A stretch of 64,000 nucleotides of DNA from Paenibacillus arenosi (GCF_014841135.1 NZ_JACYTN010000007.1:108681-172680); one strand, 5' to 3'; numbered from the stretch's first letter, positions 22,264 through 30,944 are shown. The notes: generated by a model not told the origin, from the letters alone. Numbers and translations: made by a program.

Positions 22264-23508
22264 CTAAAACGGCTTCATGCCCAGTGTATCTACTTTCTCA
22301 GCTGAAACATCAATCCTCATTCTGCTCGTTATATCCCGATAATGCCCTGCACGTCGCTTAATGGCGCCGTTTGTTTCATCTAGATCGGCTTCTAATCCAT
22401 TGAGTACCATAATGCTGACGCCGAATCCAGCGGGAAGTAGTCCTTTTGCAATCTCATCAGCTGAAGGCTTCCATCTGCCGACCATGACGTCATGAGCAGA
22501 AGGCTTTGGCGCTTGCGGAGTCATCCAGAACAGAATCGCGGTTGCAAATCCAAGCTTGCCATCCGCTACGATAGATTCTGGGTTTTTCAGTAATACGTTT
22601 TTATCTCCATATATGATTGCGCTCATCAGTCCATAGTTAAAGTTCCAGCTTAGCATGATTGGGCCACGGCCGTAGTATCGCTTTTCTGGGAAGCCGGGGA
22701 ACTCTTTGCTGCTAGCAGGGTCTACGAAGTTAGACTTGTTCTGTCCTGTTCTGCCTGCGATATTTTCATTCCAATATAGCCCCCAACGGAGCTCGCCACC
22801 TGGTGCTTTGTCCCAGCCGCCGCCTGTTTCATGAGAGAGATTGGCTAACAGCGCAGCTAAGTCGCGTTTGCGATCTTTTTCTAGCCCTTCATTTAAGAAA
22901 CTGCCGAAGTCCACAATTTGAGAAACGATGGATTTGTTTTTATGTTCAACCGAATTGTAGTCAGCAGAACGAACGATGAGCGTCTCCGTTTTTCCTTTTT
23001 TATCGAGTCGAAATATTTCTTGTGCAGAGGGGTCTCCTTCACGATAGTTCACTTTATATTTAATGTTCGCTACTAGTCGTACGGCGCCGATTAGATTAGC
23101 ATACGAATAGTAGTCGCCTTGTTGGTCATTGTAATCTTTCTTGTTTTTGTTGAAATGATGCCATCGTTCTGAGCCCAGTCGGTTAGGAAACAGCGTTTCA
23201 TATTCCTTCTTAGGTAGTGCGGTTTCGACAGCATCCACTGCATTGGAGGGAGTGAAGTCATCGTCGATTCCTTCCCATAATATTTGTATTTGTTGCTTGT
23301 TCAAAATTCGGCTCTCCCCAACGGCTAGCTTACTGCTTAATGATTGTTCGTGTTGGAGAGCTTTCTCACTTGTGCAGATGCAGCTTCCTTGGGCAAATAC
23401 TGTTGTTGCTCCGAATGGAACAGCGAAAAGGCTAGCGGCCAGTGCCAGCGTGACGACTTTTTGACAACCCTTTTTTGTAAGCGGATACACAATAGTGCGC
23501 ATCATCAT
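22264..23508 (-). CDS. secreted GH19 chitinase-like glycoside hydrolase
   Basis: A 414-residue protein with an N-terminal signal peptide: basic residues, then VVTLALAASLFAVPFGATTVFA, with cleavage likely after V-F-A at about residue 39. A domain of about 150 residues of no clear type follows, then the GH19 catalytic core. That core shows LANLSHETGGGWD (catalytic Glu in H-E-T), RYYGRGPIMLSWNFNYG (substrate cleft signature) and LGFATAILFWMT (the F-W-M-T signature helix). The C terminus ends with an R-A-G-H-Y-R element common in GH19. It should cut chitin or a related N-acetylglucosamine polymer outside the cell. No chitin-binding module is visible. Three ATG codons in a row begin the gene after AAGGGGAC. 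It lies divergently from sigK. Confidence 0.82.
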   Translation of the reverse strand: MMMRTIVYPLTKKGCQKVVTLALAASLFAVPFGATTVFAQGSCICTSEKALQHEQSLSSKLAVGESRILNKQQIQILWEGIDDDFTPSNAVDAVETALPKKEYETLFPNRLGSERWHHFNKNKKDYNDQQGDYYSYANLIGAVRLVANIKYKVNYREGDPSAQEIFRLDKKGKTETLIVRSADYNSVEHKNKSIVSQIVDFGSFLNEGLEKDRKRDLAALLANLSHETGGGWDKAPGGELRWGLYWNENIAGRTGQNKSNFVDPASSKEFPGFPEKRYYGRGPIMLSWNFNYGLMSAIIYGDKNVLLKNPESIVADGKLGFATAILFWMTPQAPKPSAHDVMVGRWKPSADEIAKGLLPAGFGVSIMVLNGLEADLDETNGAIKRRAGHYRDITSRMRIDVSAEKVDTLGMKPF

Positions 23509-23655
23509 GTCCCCTTTATTAAATAACTAATGTTCCTCGTTGTTGTTCATTTATATGGAGGGGAAATTGAATTATGACAGGCAGCTTTTACGGCCTCCAA
23601 ATATCATTTTCTAATCGTGAATCGAACCGTACATGCACGACTGGGCGACCGCCTA

Positions 23656-23663
23656 CATACAAT
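23656..23663 (+). promoter_or_regulatory. possible sigma-E -10 element before sigK
   Basis: CATACAAT matches the sigma-E -10 consensus exactly, about 93 bases before the sigK start, and sigK is a sigma-E-dependent gene in Bacillus. A convincing -35 is not seen, so this is tentative. Confidence 0.3.
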
Positions 23664-23755
23664 GTATCACTGCGCTGCGAACAGCAGGTTGTGAAAGGCC
23701 AGATGTAGCGCAACATGCAGAATACAACGTCGTCAGACTTCTGGAGGTGGCCGGC

Positions 23756-24454
23756 ATGGCGGGCTTATTTACAGCAATTGCCCTCTTTATTAAGCAAATA
23801 TCTATGCTCGTGTCCTATGTGAAGAACAATGCATTTCCCCAACCGTTGACCGAAGAGGATGAGATGAAGCATCTGTTGCAGATGGCCGAAGGCAATGCGC
23901 ACTCACGCAATATGCTGATTGAACACAATCTCCGGCTGGTGGCGCATATCGTGAAGAAGTTCGATAATACGGGCGATGATTTGGAGGACCTGATTTCAAT
24001 TGGTACGATTGGATTGATTAAGGCTATCGAGAGCTTCCAGCCGAACAAAGGGACGAAGCTCGCTACTTTCGCCGCTCGTTGCATCGAGAACGAAATTTTA
24101 ATGCATTTACGCTCATTGAAGAAAACACGCAAAGATGTATCGTTGCATGATCCAATCGGAACGGATAAAGAAGGAAATGAAATTACTCTTATTGATATTC
24201 TCGGTACAGACGGAGACGATGTCGTTGACAAAGTACAGCTCAAGATAGAGAAGAGCAAAATTTATCGCAATCTTGATATTTTGGACGAACGGGAACAAGA
24301 AGTCATTCGCGGTAGATTTGGCTTGGATGGCGGAGGGGACGAACGGACACAACGGGAAATAGCTCGTGAACTGGGGATATCACGTAGCTATGTATCTCGA
24401 ATCGAGAAGCGTGCTTTGATGAAGCTGTATCACGAATTTTATAAGAAAAAATAA
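23756..24454 (+). CDS. sigK: pro-sigma-K, late mother-cell sporulation sigma factor
   Basis: A 232-residue sigma-70 family protein. Start at ATG 23756, seven bases after GGAGGT, giving [14 protein letters not shown], the hydrophobic pro-sequence that tethers pro-sigma-K to the outer forespore membrane. The upstream frame extension to 23633 is not used. The mature part begins near [12 protein letters not shown], with region 2 ([48 protein letters not shown]) and region 4 ([40 protein letters not shown]). The gene is uninterrupted, so no skin element is present. SpoIVFB normally cleaves the pro-sequence to release sigma-K for coat and mother-cell lysis genes. The neighbours are unrelated. Confidence 0.95.
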   Translation: MAGLFTAIALFIKQISMLVSYVKNNAFPQPLTEEDEMKHLLQMAEGNAHSRNMLIEHNLRLVAHIVKKFDNTGDDLEDLISIGTIGLIKAIESFQPNKGTKLATFAARCIENEILMHLRSLKKTRKDVSLHDPIGTDKEGNEITLIDILGTDGDDVVDKVQLKIEKSKIYRNLDILDEREQEVIRGRFGLDGGGDERTQREIARELGISRSYVSRIEKRALMKLYHEFYKKK

Positions 24455-24467
24455 TACCAAACACACA

Positions 24468-24499
24468 AAGGCCGTACTTCCAATTGGAAATCGGTCTTT
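24468..24499 (+). terminator. rho-independent terminator of sigK
   Basis: AAAGGCCG...TTCCAATTGGAA...CGGTCTTTT: an outer 8-base stem with one G-U and an inner palindromic stem, followed by TTTT. Confidence 0.75.
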
Positions 24500-24522
24500 T
24501 CGTGTGAAGATATAAGGGATAA

Positions 24523-25005
24523 CAGACCATCACGTACCTTTCCTCTCCTTCATATGTTGATCTAATCCAAAATCCATGCTTTACAGGTCCCAGTTTATCT
24601 CCGTGGGTTGATGTCGGTGAAGTATATTTATCTACTATTCGTCCAAATGTAGGTGATCAGTCTGCCTTTTTTGCTGTGCAGTCAGGAAGGTCAGCTTCTC
24701 TCAGTCAACGGGTTAACTTAGAAGCGCCAGGTACATTAGGGTATCGTTTAATTTACAGTATTTTAGCGGATCGGTATAACAACAGAGGGGTGTTTCAAGT
24801 TAGTTTTTTGAATACAGGCATAGGAAGGACGTTTCAATTGGCTGATGTTGGTTTCAGAAATTATCAAACCTTTCAAATTGACTTTACAAGTGCAGCTATA
24901 AACAATCGTTCTTTCGTTAACTTGGAGTTTCGAGTGAATGGTGCAGGTAATCGACCATCCTTTTTATTTCTTGATACGGTAGTTATAGTGCCAAGATCAA
25001 GTTAA
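24523..25005 (+). pseudogene. 5'-truncated beta-sandwich surface protein (NTTRR-F1-like domain remnant)
   Basis: The frame is open from 24523 to 25005 without a sensible start and with no ribosome binding site; the first in-frame GTG (24676) would cut into the domain. It reads SYVDLIQNPCFTGPSLSPWV, like the N-P-G-F-E-x-G...W opening of bacterial carbohydrate-binding-like and NTTRR-F1 modules. Then come FAVQSGRSASLSQRVNL, a row of beta-strands and LFLDTVVIVP. The N terminus and any downstream repeats (often collagen-like in such spore-surface proteins) are missing. It lies just after the sigK terminator and has its own downstream terminator, so it was probably an independent gene. The family assignment is tentative. 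Confidence 0.45.
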
Positions 25006-25040
25006 CGGATAAAAATCAATTTTTTAAATAGCGAAATGCC

Positions 25041-25067
25041 AGCCGGGTTATTAACGCCCGGTTTTTT
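25041..25067 (+). terminator. rho-independent terminator
   Basis: CCGGG-TTATTAACG-CCCGG followed by TTTTTT, after the truncated surface-protein frame. Confidence 0.85.
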
Positions 25068-25223
25068 CGTTATTTACTTGGTGGACAATATTCATTTAGT
25101 AATTGCAGGGATATCGTTGTAGGTGTAACCTGATTTTATGCGTCTCTGAATGCGTAGTTCTCATGCAATAGCATAACACCTTAATTTATCGTACATTTTA
25201 TAGCAGAAATGGAGTTGTTAAAT

Positions 25224-25949
25224 ATGACTGTTATCGAATATCGCTCCGTGTCTAATGGATTTGGCAAACACGATGAAATTACAGCAAGTACGAGCACAGT
25301 ACCAACTTATTTTTGTCGACATATCGCTCATGCGCCCGCAGACATGGACTGGCAGGAGATGCAGGTGATCCAATTAGTCGATGTAGCAACAGGGGAGCAG
25401 CCAAGACTCCAAACTACCGTTCAAGCCTGTTGGACGGATACAGCACTGCATATGAGGTTTACTTGCGAAGATGATTATATACATAGTCCTTACTATAACC
25501 GAGATGATCTGTTGTTTCATGGAGATGTAGTGGAATGGTTTATCGATGTAGATGGAAAGGGATTGCAGTATTATGAATTTAATTTGAGTCCTAACAACGT
25601 TGTGTTTGACGCGCTTATTTTGAATGAACCAGACAAGCAAAGAGAGTACTTATTGGAATGGAATGCAAATGGTCTCAGAACAAGCGTTACACAGCTGGAG
25701 TCAACTGCGTTTGATAAGCAACCTGCCCAGCAATCGATACAAGAACAGGTGCATGTTTACTCGTATAGTATTGAACTTCCCTTCACAGATTTGAACACGA
25801 TTGCACAAGAGGGAAGTGAGTGGAGATTCAATTGTTATCGTATTGATGAGAACACAGATAAGGAGCGTTCTTACTGGGCTTGGTCACCTACAGGGGAAAT
25901 AAATTTCCATGCGCCTGAACGATTTGGTCACCTGCGTTTTGTCCGATAA
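25224..25949 (+). CDS. CBM9-like (DOMON-type) carbohydrate-binding protein
   Basis: A protein of about 241 residues with the CBM9-like beta-sandwich pattern: WTDTALHMRFTCEDDYIHSP (about 71-90), then DDLLFHGDVVEWFIDVDGKGLQYYEFNLSPNNVVFDA (the D-V-V-E-x-F and Y-Y-E-F-x-x-S-P-x-N signature, about 93-132), and a final WAWSPTGEINFHAPERFGHLRF. This W-x-P-T...F-H-x-P-x-x-F-G end is typical of the family, which includes xylan-binding CBM9 and cytosolic single-domain proteins. No signal peptide is seen, so the protein is probably cytosolic. ATG 25224 is chosen because GGAG ends nine bases before it; ATG 25209 has no site. The ligand is unknown. Confidence 0.8.
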   Translation: MTVIEYRSVSNGFGKHDEITASTSTVPTYFCRHIAHAPADMDWQEMQVIQLVDVATGEQPRLQTTVQACWTDTALHMRFTCEDDYIHSPYYNRDDLLFHGDVVEWFIDVDGKGLQYYEFNLSPNNVVFDALILNEPDKQREYLLEWNANGLRTSVTQLESTAFDKQPAQQSIQEQVHVYSYSIELPFTDLNTIAQEGSEWRFNCYRIDENTDKERSYWAWSPTGEINFHAPERFGHLRFVR

Positions 25950-25978
25950 GCAGCAGTATAAATAATGTAATCGTATCC

Positions 25979-26020
25979 GAAACCTCCTCACCTCTACAAA
26001 AGTGGAGAGAAGGTTTTTTT
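25979..26020 (+). terminator. rho-independent terminator after the CBM9-like gene
   Basis: AAACCTCCTCACCTC pairs imperfectly with GTGGAGAGAAGGTT around ACAAAA and is followed by TTTTTTT. Confidence 0.75.
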
Positions 26021-26090
26021 GCTATGGGTAATGTCCAGACAGGCGAATGCCACATACAATGAAATATGCAGGTAAGGTAAAGGAGTGATA

Positions 26091-26228
26091 ATGATGGTTT
26101 CTTCCGGTAACTATAAATCCAAATCAGTTGATTTAGACGCGGATCAACAACTGTATACGTTTTTGTTTGATGTGCTTGCACTGCTGCTGTTTGTGTTGCT
26201 TGTTTTTCTTCTATTGCAGGCAGCTTAA
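26091..26228 (+). CDS. 45-residue single-pass membrane peptide preceding spoVAC
   Basis: ATG 26091 follows AAAGGAGTGATA, an excellent site. The product has a polar N-terminal half (SSGNYKSKSVDLDADQQ) and one C-terminal membrane helix (about residues 22-43, rich in Leu, Val and Phe), ending QAA. It lies 174 bases before spoVAC on the same strand, and a CATACAAT sequence (sigma-E/G -10-like) is at 26053-26060. I do not recognise it as a known SpoVA subunit: SpoVAA and SpoVAB are longer and multi-pass or differently built. It may be a sporulation-time membrane micropeptide. Existence is well supported by the site and composition; function is unknown. Confidence 0.6.
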   Translation: MMVSSGNYKSKSVDLDADQQLYTFLFDVLALLLFVLLVFLLLQAA

Positions 26229-26401
26229 AGATAGATAAGCCACTATCCTCCTTATTGAATTATAAATCCTACTTCACTCATCTTCTCCATAATCTAACAA
26301 TCATCTTTATTGTCATGGTTAACATATTCCCGCTTCATTGGACAAATACTGTAACAGACATCTGCCTGACAGATGCGATTAAGATGGCAGGAGGGTTGCC
26401 C

Positions 26402-26899
26402 GTGGCGACTTCGACGAAATCTAAATCCCCATTGTGGAAAGACGGCCAATGGAACATGTCCGATCAGCAATATCAGCAAATCGCAAAGAAGCGGGAGCCT
26501 GCTCGTTCGGTCTTCGCTAACTGTGTACGAGCATTTCTGGTCGGCGGCACCATTTGCGTGATTGGACAAGCGATTTCGCAAGCATTAGTAAAATGGGCGG
26601 ATATGACAAAAGAAGAAGCGAGTGGTCCTACCATTTGCATATTAATTTTTATTTCCGTCGTTTTGACCAGCTTCGGTGTGTACGACAAATTAGCTCAATG
26701 GGCAGGGGCTGGTTCAGCGGTTCCGGTAACAGGATTTGCCAATTCCATGTCTTCAGCGGCGATGGAGCATCGTTCGGAAGGCTTGGTGCTTGGAGTAGGG
26801 GCTAATATGTTTAAGTTAGCTGGTTCGGTTATCGTATTTGGAACGGTGGCTGCCTTTTTTGTAGCGTTGGTGTATCTCATTTTTGGCTTGAAGCATTAG
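26402..26899 (+). CDS. spoVAC: stage V sporulation protein AC
   Basis: A 165-residue membrane protein; GTG 26402 is preceded by AGGAGGG. After a basic cytosolic start (KKREPARSVFANCVRAF) come FLVGGTICVIGQAISQALVK, ICILIFISVVLTSFGVYDKLAQWAGAGSAVPVTGFANSM and the final helix, all SpoVAC hallmarks; G-A-G-S-A-V-P-V-T-G-F-A-N is diagnostic of SpoVAC/SpoVAE. SpoVAC forms a mechanosensitive channel in the inner forespore membrane for Ca-dipicolinate passage. It leads the set spoVAC-spoVAD-spoVAE; spoVAA, AB and AF are not here. Expression should be forespore-specific. Confidence 0.93.
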   Translation: MATSTKSKSPLWKDGQWNMSDQQYQQIAKKREPARSVFANCVRAFLVGGTICVIGQAISQALVKWADMTKEEASGPTICILIFISVVLTSFGVYDKLAQWAGAGSAVPVTGFANSMSSAAMEHRSEGLVLGVGANMFKLAGSVIVFGTVAAFFVALVYLIFGLKH

Positions 26900-26975
26900 T
26901 GAGATGACTTTCTTTTATGTACACAATGATGTACACATTTTTAGAAGAACAACGTGAATGAAAGGAGGATGACGT

Positions 26976-27992
26976 ATGCATATTGGCCGCCAAACGTGGC
27001 TGTTCAAGAACAAGCCGGTCATTATAAGTACGGGAACAGTGGTTGGCCCAGATGAAGGTGAAGGGCCGCTTGCATCGACCTTTGATTTTGTCCACGATGA
27101 TTTGGACATGCAGGAGAAAAGTTGGGAGAAGGCAGAGCGTAAGCTTCTGGAACAAGCAACAGAACTTGCTGTGCTGAATGCCAAGCTGAAAGACGAGGAT
27201 ATTAACTACTTTGTTGGTGGGGACTTATTAAACCAAATTATTAGTAGCAGCTTTGCTGCACGCAAGCTCGGGATACCGTATTTGGGCGTGTTCGGCGCCT
27301 GTTCTACAGCAATGGAATCATTAGCTGTTGCTTCTCTGCTTGTAGATACGGGCAATGCGAAGTATGCAATGGCTGGAACATGCAGTCATAACTGCACAGC
27401 GGAGAAACAATTCCGGTATCCAACGGAATACGGCTCACAGAAACCGCCCACTGCACAATATACCGTAACAGGTGCAGGTGCAGCCGTAGTAGCTCAGCAA
27501 GGAGACGGTCCGCGAGTCATTGCGGCCACCATTGGTAAAGTCATCGATTTTGGCATTACCGATCCGTTTAATATGGGAGCAGCGATGGCTCCTGCTGCTG
27601 TGGATACGATCCAGACGCACATTGAAGATTTGAAGCGCAAAGCTTCAGATTATGATCTTATCGTTACAGGTGACTTGGCAAAGGTTGGACATGCTATTGC
27701 AAAAGATTTATTTGCACAGAACAATTTTTCATTGGAAGGTACTGTGTTCAATGATTGCGGTCTAATGGTATATGACACCGATAAACAGAAGGTGCAGGCT
27801 GGCGGGAGCGGCTGTGGTTGTACGGCTGTTGTGACGTATGGGCATATATTGCAGCGTATGAAAAAAGGAGAGCTAAAGCGGGTGCTGATCGCTGCGACGG
27901 GTGCTTTGTTGTCGCCGTTATCGTACCAGCAAGGAGAGACGATTCCGAGTGTTTCACATGCCGTCACGCTCGAAATGGAGGATGCACCATGA
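26976..27992 (+). CDS. spoVAD: stage V sporulation protein AD
   Basis: A 338-residue thiolase-fold protein that binds dipicolinic acid during its uptake into the forespore. Seen are QTWLFKNKPVIISTGTVVGPDEGEGPL at the N terminus, GVFGACSTAMESLAVAS (the thiolase-like elbow with Cys) and SHNCTAEKQFRYPTEYGSQKPPTAQ. The C-terminal GGSGCGCTAVVTYGHIL and a helix complete it, all strongly conserved in SpoVAD. ATG follows AAAGGAGGATGACGT. Its stop overlaps the spoVAE start (ATGA), so the two are translationally coupled. Confidence 0.95.
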   Translation: MHIGRQTWLFKNKPVIISTGTVVGPDEGEGPLASTFDFVHDDLDMQEKSWEKAERKLLEQATELAVLNAKLKDEDINYFVGGDLLNQIISSSFAARKLGIPYLGVFGACSTAMESLAVASLLVDTGNAKYAMAGTCSHNCTAEKQFRYPTEYGSQKPPTAQYTVTGAGAAVVAQQGDGPRVIAATIGKVIDFGITDPFNMGAAMAPAAVDTIQTHIEDLKRKASDYDLIVTGDLAKVGHAIAKDLFAQNNFSLEGTVFNDCGLMVYDTDKQKVQAGGSGCGCTAVVTYGHILQRMKKGELKRVLIAATGALLSPLSYQQGETIPSVSHAVTLEMEDAP

Positions 27993-28339
27993 CCTTTGTA
28001 TGGGCTTTTATTGTAGGTGGATTAATATGTGTAATTGGACAGCTTATGTTTGACATCGCGAAACTTACACCAGCACATACGATGGCCATTCTCGTTGTGG
28101 CTGGCGCCGTTATCGATGGTATCGGATGGTACGATCCACTCATTGAGTTTGCAGGTGCAGGAGCAACAGTCCCAATTACAAGCTTCGGCAACTCGCTTGT
28201 CCATGGAGCTTTGACTCAGCTTGATAAGGATGGCTGGGTTGGTGCAGTGAGTGGTATTTTTAAGACGACAAGCGCGGGAATTTCAGCAGCGATTGTGTTC
28301 TCATTTTTAGCAGCGTTGTTCGTCCGACCGAAGGGCTAG
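27989..28339 (+). CDS. spoVAE: stage V sporulation protein AE (SpoVAEb type)
   Basis: A 116-residue membrane protein starting at ATG 27989, overlapping the spoVAD stop. It has FIVGGLICVIGQLMFDIAKLTPAH and GWYDPLIEFAGAGATVPITSFGNSLVHGAL (the conserved G-A-G-A-x-V-P-I-T-S-F-G-N signature). The last helix, FSFLAALFVRPKG, ends in the family's typical polar tail. The open frame reaches back to 27818, but the coupling ATG and family length (about 116) define the start. It is part of the DPA channel complex. It ends the transcription unit, with a strong terminator about 60 bases on. Confidence 0.93.
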   Translation: MTFVWAFIVGGLICVIGQLMFDIAKLTPAHTMAILVVAGAVIDGIGWYDPLIEFAGAGATVPITSFGNSLVHGALTQLDKDGWVGAVSGIFKTTSAGISAAIVFSFLAALFVRPKG

Positions 28340-28398
28340 AAAGTCCGAATGTGACGCTTGTGATACAAACGTTAACGCAGGATCAGTCACGCTAGAAG

Positions 28399-28453
28399 AA
28401 ACCGTTTCTTATAAAATGGGATTCCAAACCATTTATAAAGAGACGGTTTTTTG
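28399..28453 (+). terminator. rho-independent terminator of the spoVA genes
   Basis: AACCGTTTCTTATAAAATGG pairs with CCATTTATAAAGAGACGGTT (small bulges) and is followed by TTTT. The remaining bases up to 28705 are AT-rich with no gene that I can support; they should contain the promoter of the moxR operon. Confidence 0.8.
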
Positions 28454-28705
28454 TCTGTTTTTTTATAAAAGCCCCAATCTATTAATGTGATCAATGTGAG
28501 ATATTAAAAAATAATATTTGGGTCAAATGAGCTGGTTAATTAAGCAAAGGAAGGTGATTCGACATAAATGGGTGTGATTAATATAAATAGTCGTTGTTTT
28601 TGGTACGTGTACGTTCGTTCGCTTATAGTGTAAAATAATAGGATGTAATCTTGATTATACAATTTTATACATCTATATTCATAAGTTGCCTGAGGAGGTT
28701 TCAGC

Positions 28706-29659
28706 ATGAACACATCCCCACTGCACGCTAGTATGTTGCATCTTCAATCTACATTGGAAAAATACATATTAGGGAAACATCAAGAAATTGAACTACTATT
28801 AACAGCGGTTATCGCTGGCGGACATATTCTCATTGAAGATGTACCAGGTACAGGGAAGACACAGCTCATTAAGTCGCTCGCGCGATCATTGGAGGGGCAG
28901 TTTCGCAGGGTGCAGTGCAACCCGGATCTGCTGCCGACAGATATAACGGGTATGTTTATTTTTCATCCGAAAGATCAAGCATTCATATTCCGCCAAGGCC
29001 CGATCATGACGAATTTTTTACTCGTAGATGAAATAAACCGAGCTACGACGAAGACGCAATCGGCTTTGCTTGAAGCGATGGAAGAGCATCGAGTGACGAT
29101 TGACGGTCAAACATTTGATCTACCGCAGCCATTTGTCATGTTCGCTACGCAAAATCCGATAGAGTTTGAAGGTACTTATGCGCTGCCTGAGGCGCAGCTT
29201 GATCGTTTTATGATGAAGATTCATTTAGGCTACCCAGATGAGGCAACAGAGAAGTTAATGTTGTTCCGACATGTATACGGTCAGCCGTCTGAGCGAGTAG
29301 AGACAATTGCCAATATTGAACTCATACATAAAGTACAAGAAGAAGCGAAGCATGTGCATGCTGATGATGCGATTGGTGGTTATATTATCGATATTGTTCG
29401 TGCGACACGCAAGCATCGTCATATTTTGCTGGGAGCGAGCCCGCGTGCATCGCTTGCGCTTATGCAAGCTTCCAAGGCGTACGCATGGTTGAAAGGTCGC
29501 TCTTATGTTACACCAGATGATATTAAAGAAATAGCTCCACATGTGCTGTGCCATCGCCTGATGATAAGTATGGACGCTAAAATAGAAGGCGTTAGTGCTA
29601 AGTCTATTTTGGATCAAATTCTTACACAGGTGCCAGTGCCAATTCGATTGGAGATGTAA
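28706..29659 (+). CDS. MoxR-family AAA+ ATPase
   Basis: A 317-residue AAA+ ATPase. Walker A GVPGTGKT-type (DVPGTGKTQLIKSLA, about residues 47-61), Walker B in FLLVDEINRATTKTQSALLEAMEEHRV (about 108-134), sensor 1 FATQNPIEFEGTYALPEAQLDRF and sensor 2 GASPRASLALMQASKAYAWLKGR (about 247) are all present. ATG follows TGAGGAGGTTTCAGC. It heads a three-gene operon with DUF58 and transglutaminase genes (4-base gap, then overlap). In such clusters MoxR is thought to act as a chaperone that activates a von Willebrand-like DUF58 partner. The true client is unknown. Confidence 0.92.
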   Translation: MNTSPLHASMLHLQSTLEKYILGKHQEIELLLTAVIAGGHILIEDVPGTGKTQLIKSLARSLEGQFRRVQCNPDLLPTDITGMFIFHPKDQAFIFRQGPIMTNFLLVDEINRATTKTQSALLEAMEEHRVTIDGQTFDLPQPFVMFATQNPIEFEGTYALPEAQLDRFMMKIHLGYPDEATEKLMLFRHVYGQPSERVETIANIELIHKVQEEAKHVHADDAIGGYIIDIVRATRKHRHILLGASPRASLALMQASKAYAWLKGRSYVTPDDIKEIAPHVLCHRLMISMDAKIEGVSAKSILDQILTQVPVPIRLEM

Positions 29660-29663
29660 AGTG

Positions 29664-30944
29664 ATGACAGAGCACCAGCCGTTATTTTTACGTCGTCGCA
29701 ATCGTTATGTGCCTGTGTACGCAGCTTGTCTCATTTATGCTTCATTGATTTTATATTTTTTATTTCAAGGTGGAAAAACTTCTTTCATGCTGCTCGTGAT
29801 GGCAACCATTCTTGGTTGCTACTGGTTACTTGGAGCTAGAAATGGTATTAGAAAAGTGACAGGTGCTCGTACATTTGGGAGTGGGGCTGGCCAATCTTTT
29901 TCTGTAGGTTCTTCTATCCCCGTACACATAGAAATCCGTGTTCCAGGTTGGTTCCCAATTCCATATATCGTGGTAAAAGACGGTGTCAGCCGTTTTGGCA
30001 AACCGATACGAATACACGAGACAGTCGTTTCCTTAGATACGAAGCGACGAGCTGTCGTTTCCTTAGATACGAAGCGACGAGCTGTCGTTGAATATCGAAT
30101 TGCTTTGCACAAGAGAGGCAGTTATCAATTTATGGAGACTAGCTGTCAGACAAGAGATCTGTTTGGGCTATTTATGCAGGAAGGACGTTTTCTAGAGAAA
30201 CAAGAGATTCATGTGCTTCCGCAAACGATAACGATAGCATCCTGGCCAACGTCTCCTTATTGGCGCAATATGCATCATCATGATCAAATAAAAGCGAGAC
30301 ATCGCAGAGAATCGACTCAGCTAAGCGGTATACGAGAATATGTACCGGGAGATCGCTTATCAAGAATTCATTGGAATGCTACCGCTAGAACAGGAGAATT
30401 AAAATCCAAACAGTACGAGTTTGAAGGCATTCCCCGTCTTATCATTGTGTTGGATTGTGATGCGGAGGCGTATGTTTCTGAGGAGCAATTCGAATTAGCT
30501 GTTTCGGTCGCTGCTTCTCTGGCAGAATACGGACGAAAAAATAAACGCCAAGTAAATGTCGTCGGTATTCATTCTGGATTGACGATATGGTCATCGGATG
30601 CCGTACGTGGGGAGACTAAATCTTACCGTGAGTGGCTGGCTTCGGTGCATCTTGATTCCTTGGGAAATAAGCTTGATGGATCTGCTTGGATAAGCAGTTG
30701 GATGAGTCATTCCGAGCTTCAGCGGGGCGGGATGGTAGCTTGGGTAGGCGGGGAAGACAACCCGCGTCAGCTGTCGGCAGCAACCGTGCTTAGTCAATAC
30801 GGTTTGTTCGGCAGTTGTTTTGGAATTGGTCATCAATCTGGTCAAGGAACCAATAACCAAGCTCAATTAGCGCGTCTAGGATTTGATTATATTTTTGTTC
30901 CAGAGCTGAATCAGCTCCCGGTTCGATTGGGGGGACAGAAGTAA
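29664..30944 (+). CDS. DUF58 domain protein with N-terminal membrane helices
   Basis: About 426 residues starting at ATG 29664 (GTG 29661 is one codon upstream and sits at the better distance from GGAG). Two membrane helices lie at about 20-37 and 44-62. A beta-rich region follows, then the DUF58 core STQLSGIREYVPGDRLSRIHWNATARTGELKSKQYEFEG (about 215-255), the hallmark Y-x-P-G-D-x-x-R-x-I-x-W-x-x-x-A-R. A vWA-like part LIIVLDCDAEAY completes it. It contains an exact 30-base tandem duplication giving two copies of VVSLDTKRRA (about residues 121-140). It partners with MoxR upstream and the transglutaminase downstream. Confidence 0.9.
   Translation: MTEHQPLFLRRRNRYVPVYAACLIYASLILYFLFQGGKTSFMLLVMATILGCYWLLGARNGIRKVTGARTFGSGAGQSFSVGSSIPVHIEIRVPGWFPIPYIVVKDGVSRFGKPIRIHETVVSLDTKRRAVVSLDTKRRAVVEYRIALHKRGSYQFMETSCQTRDLFGLFMQEGRFLEKQEIHVLPQTITIASWPTSPYWRNMHHHDQIKARHRRESTQLSGIREYVPGDRLSRIHWNATARTGELKSKQYEFEGIPRLIIVLDCDAEAYVSEEQFELAVSVAASLAEYGRKNKRQVNVVGIHSGLTIWSSDAVRGETKSYREWLASVHLDSLGNKLDGSAWISSWMSHSELQRGGMVAWVGGEDNPRQLSAATVLSQYGLFGSCFGIGHQSGQGTNNQAQLARLGFDYIFVPELNQLPVRLGGQK
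30024..30089 (+). repeat. exact 30-bp tandem duplication inside the DUF58 gene
   Basis: The 30-base unit beginning GTCGTTTCCTTAGATACGAA occurs twice in a row (30024-30053 and 30054-30083) and GTCGTT begins again at 30084. It is in frame and adds ten residues (VVSLDTKRRA). There are no mismatches between copies, so it looks recent. Confidence 0.95.

Noticed and set aside
23633..24454. skin-type prophage element splitting sigK
   Set aside because: The sigK frame is continuous from the pro-sequence to region 4; no recombinase gene is nearby.
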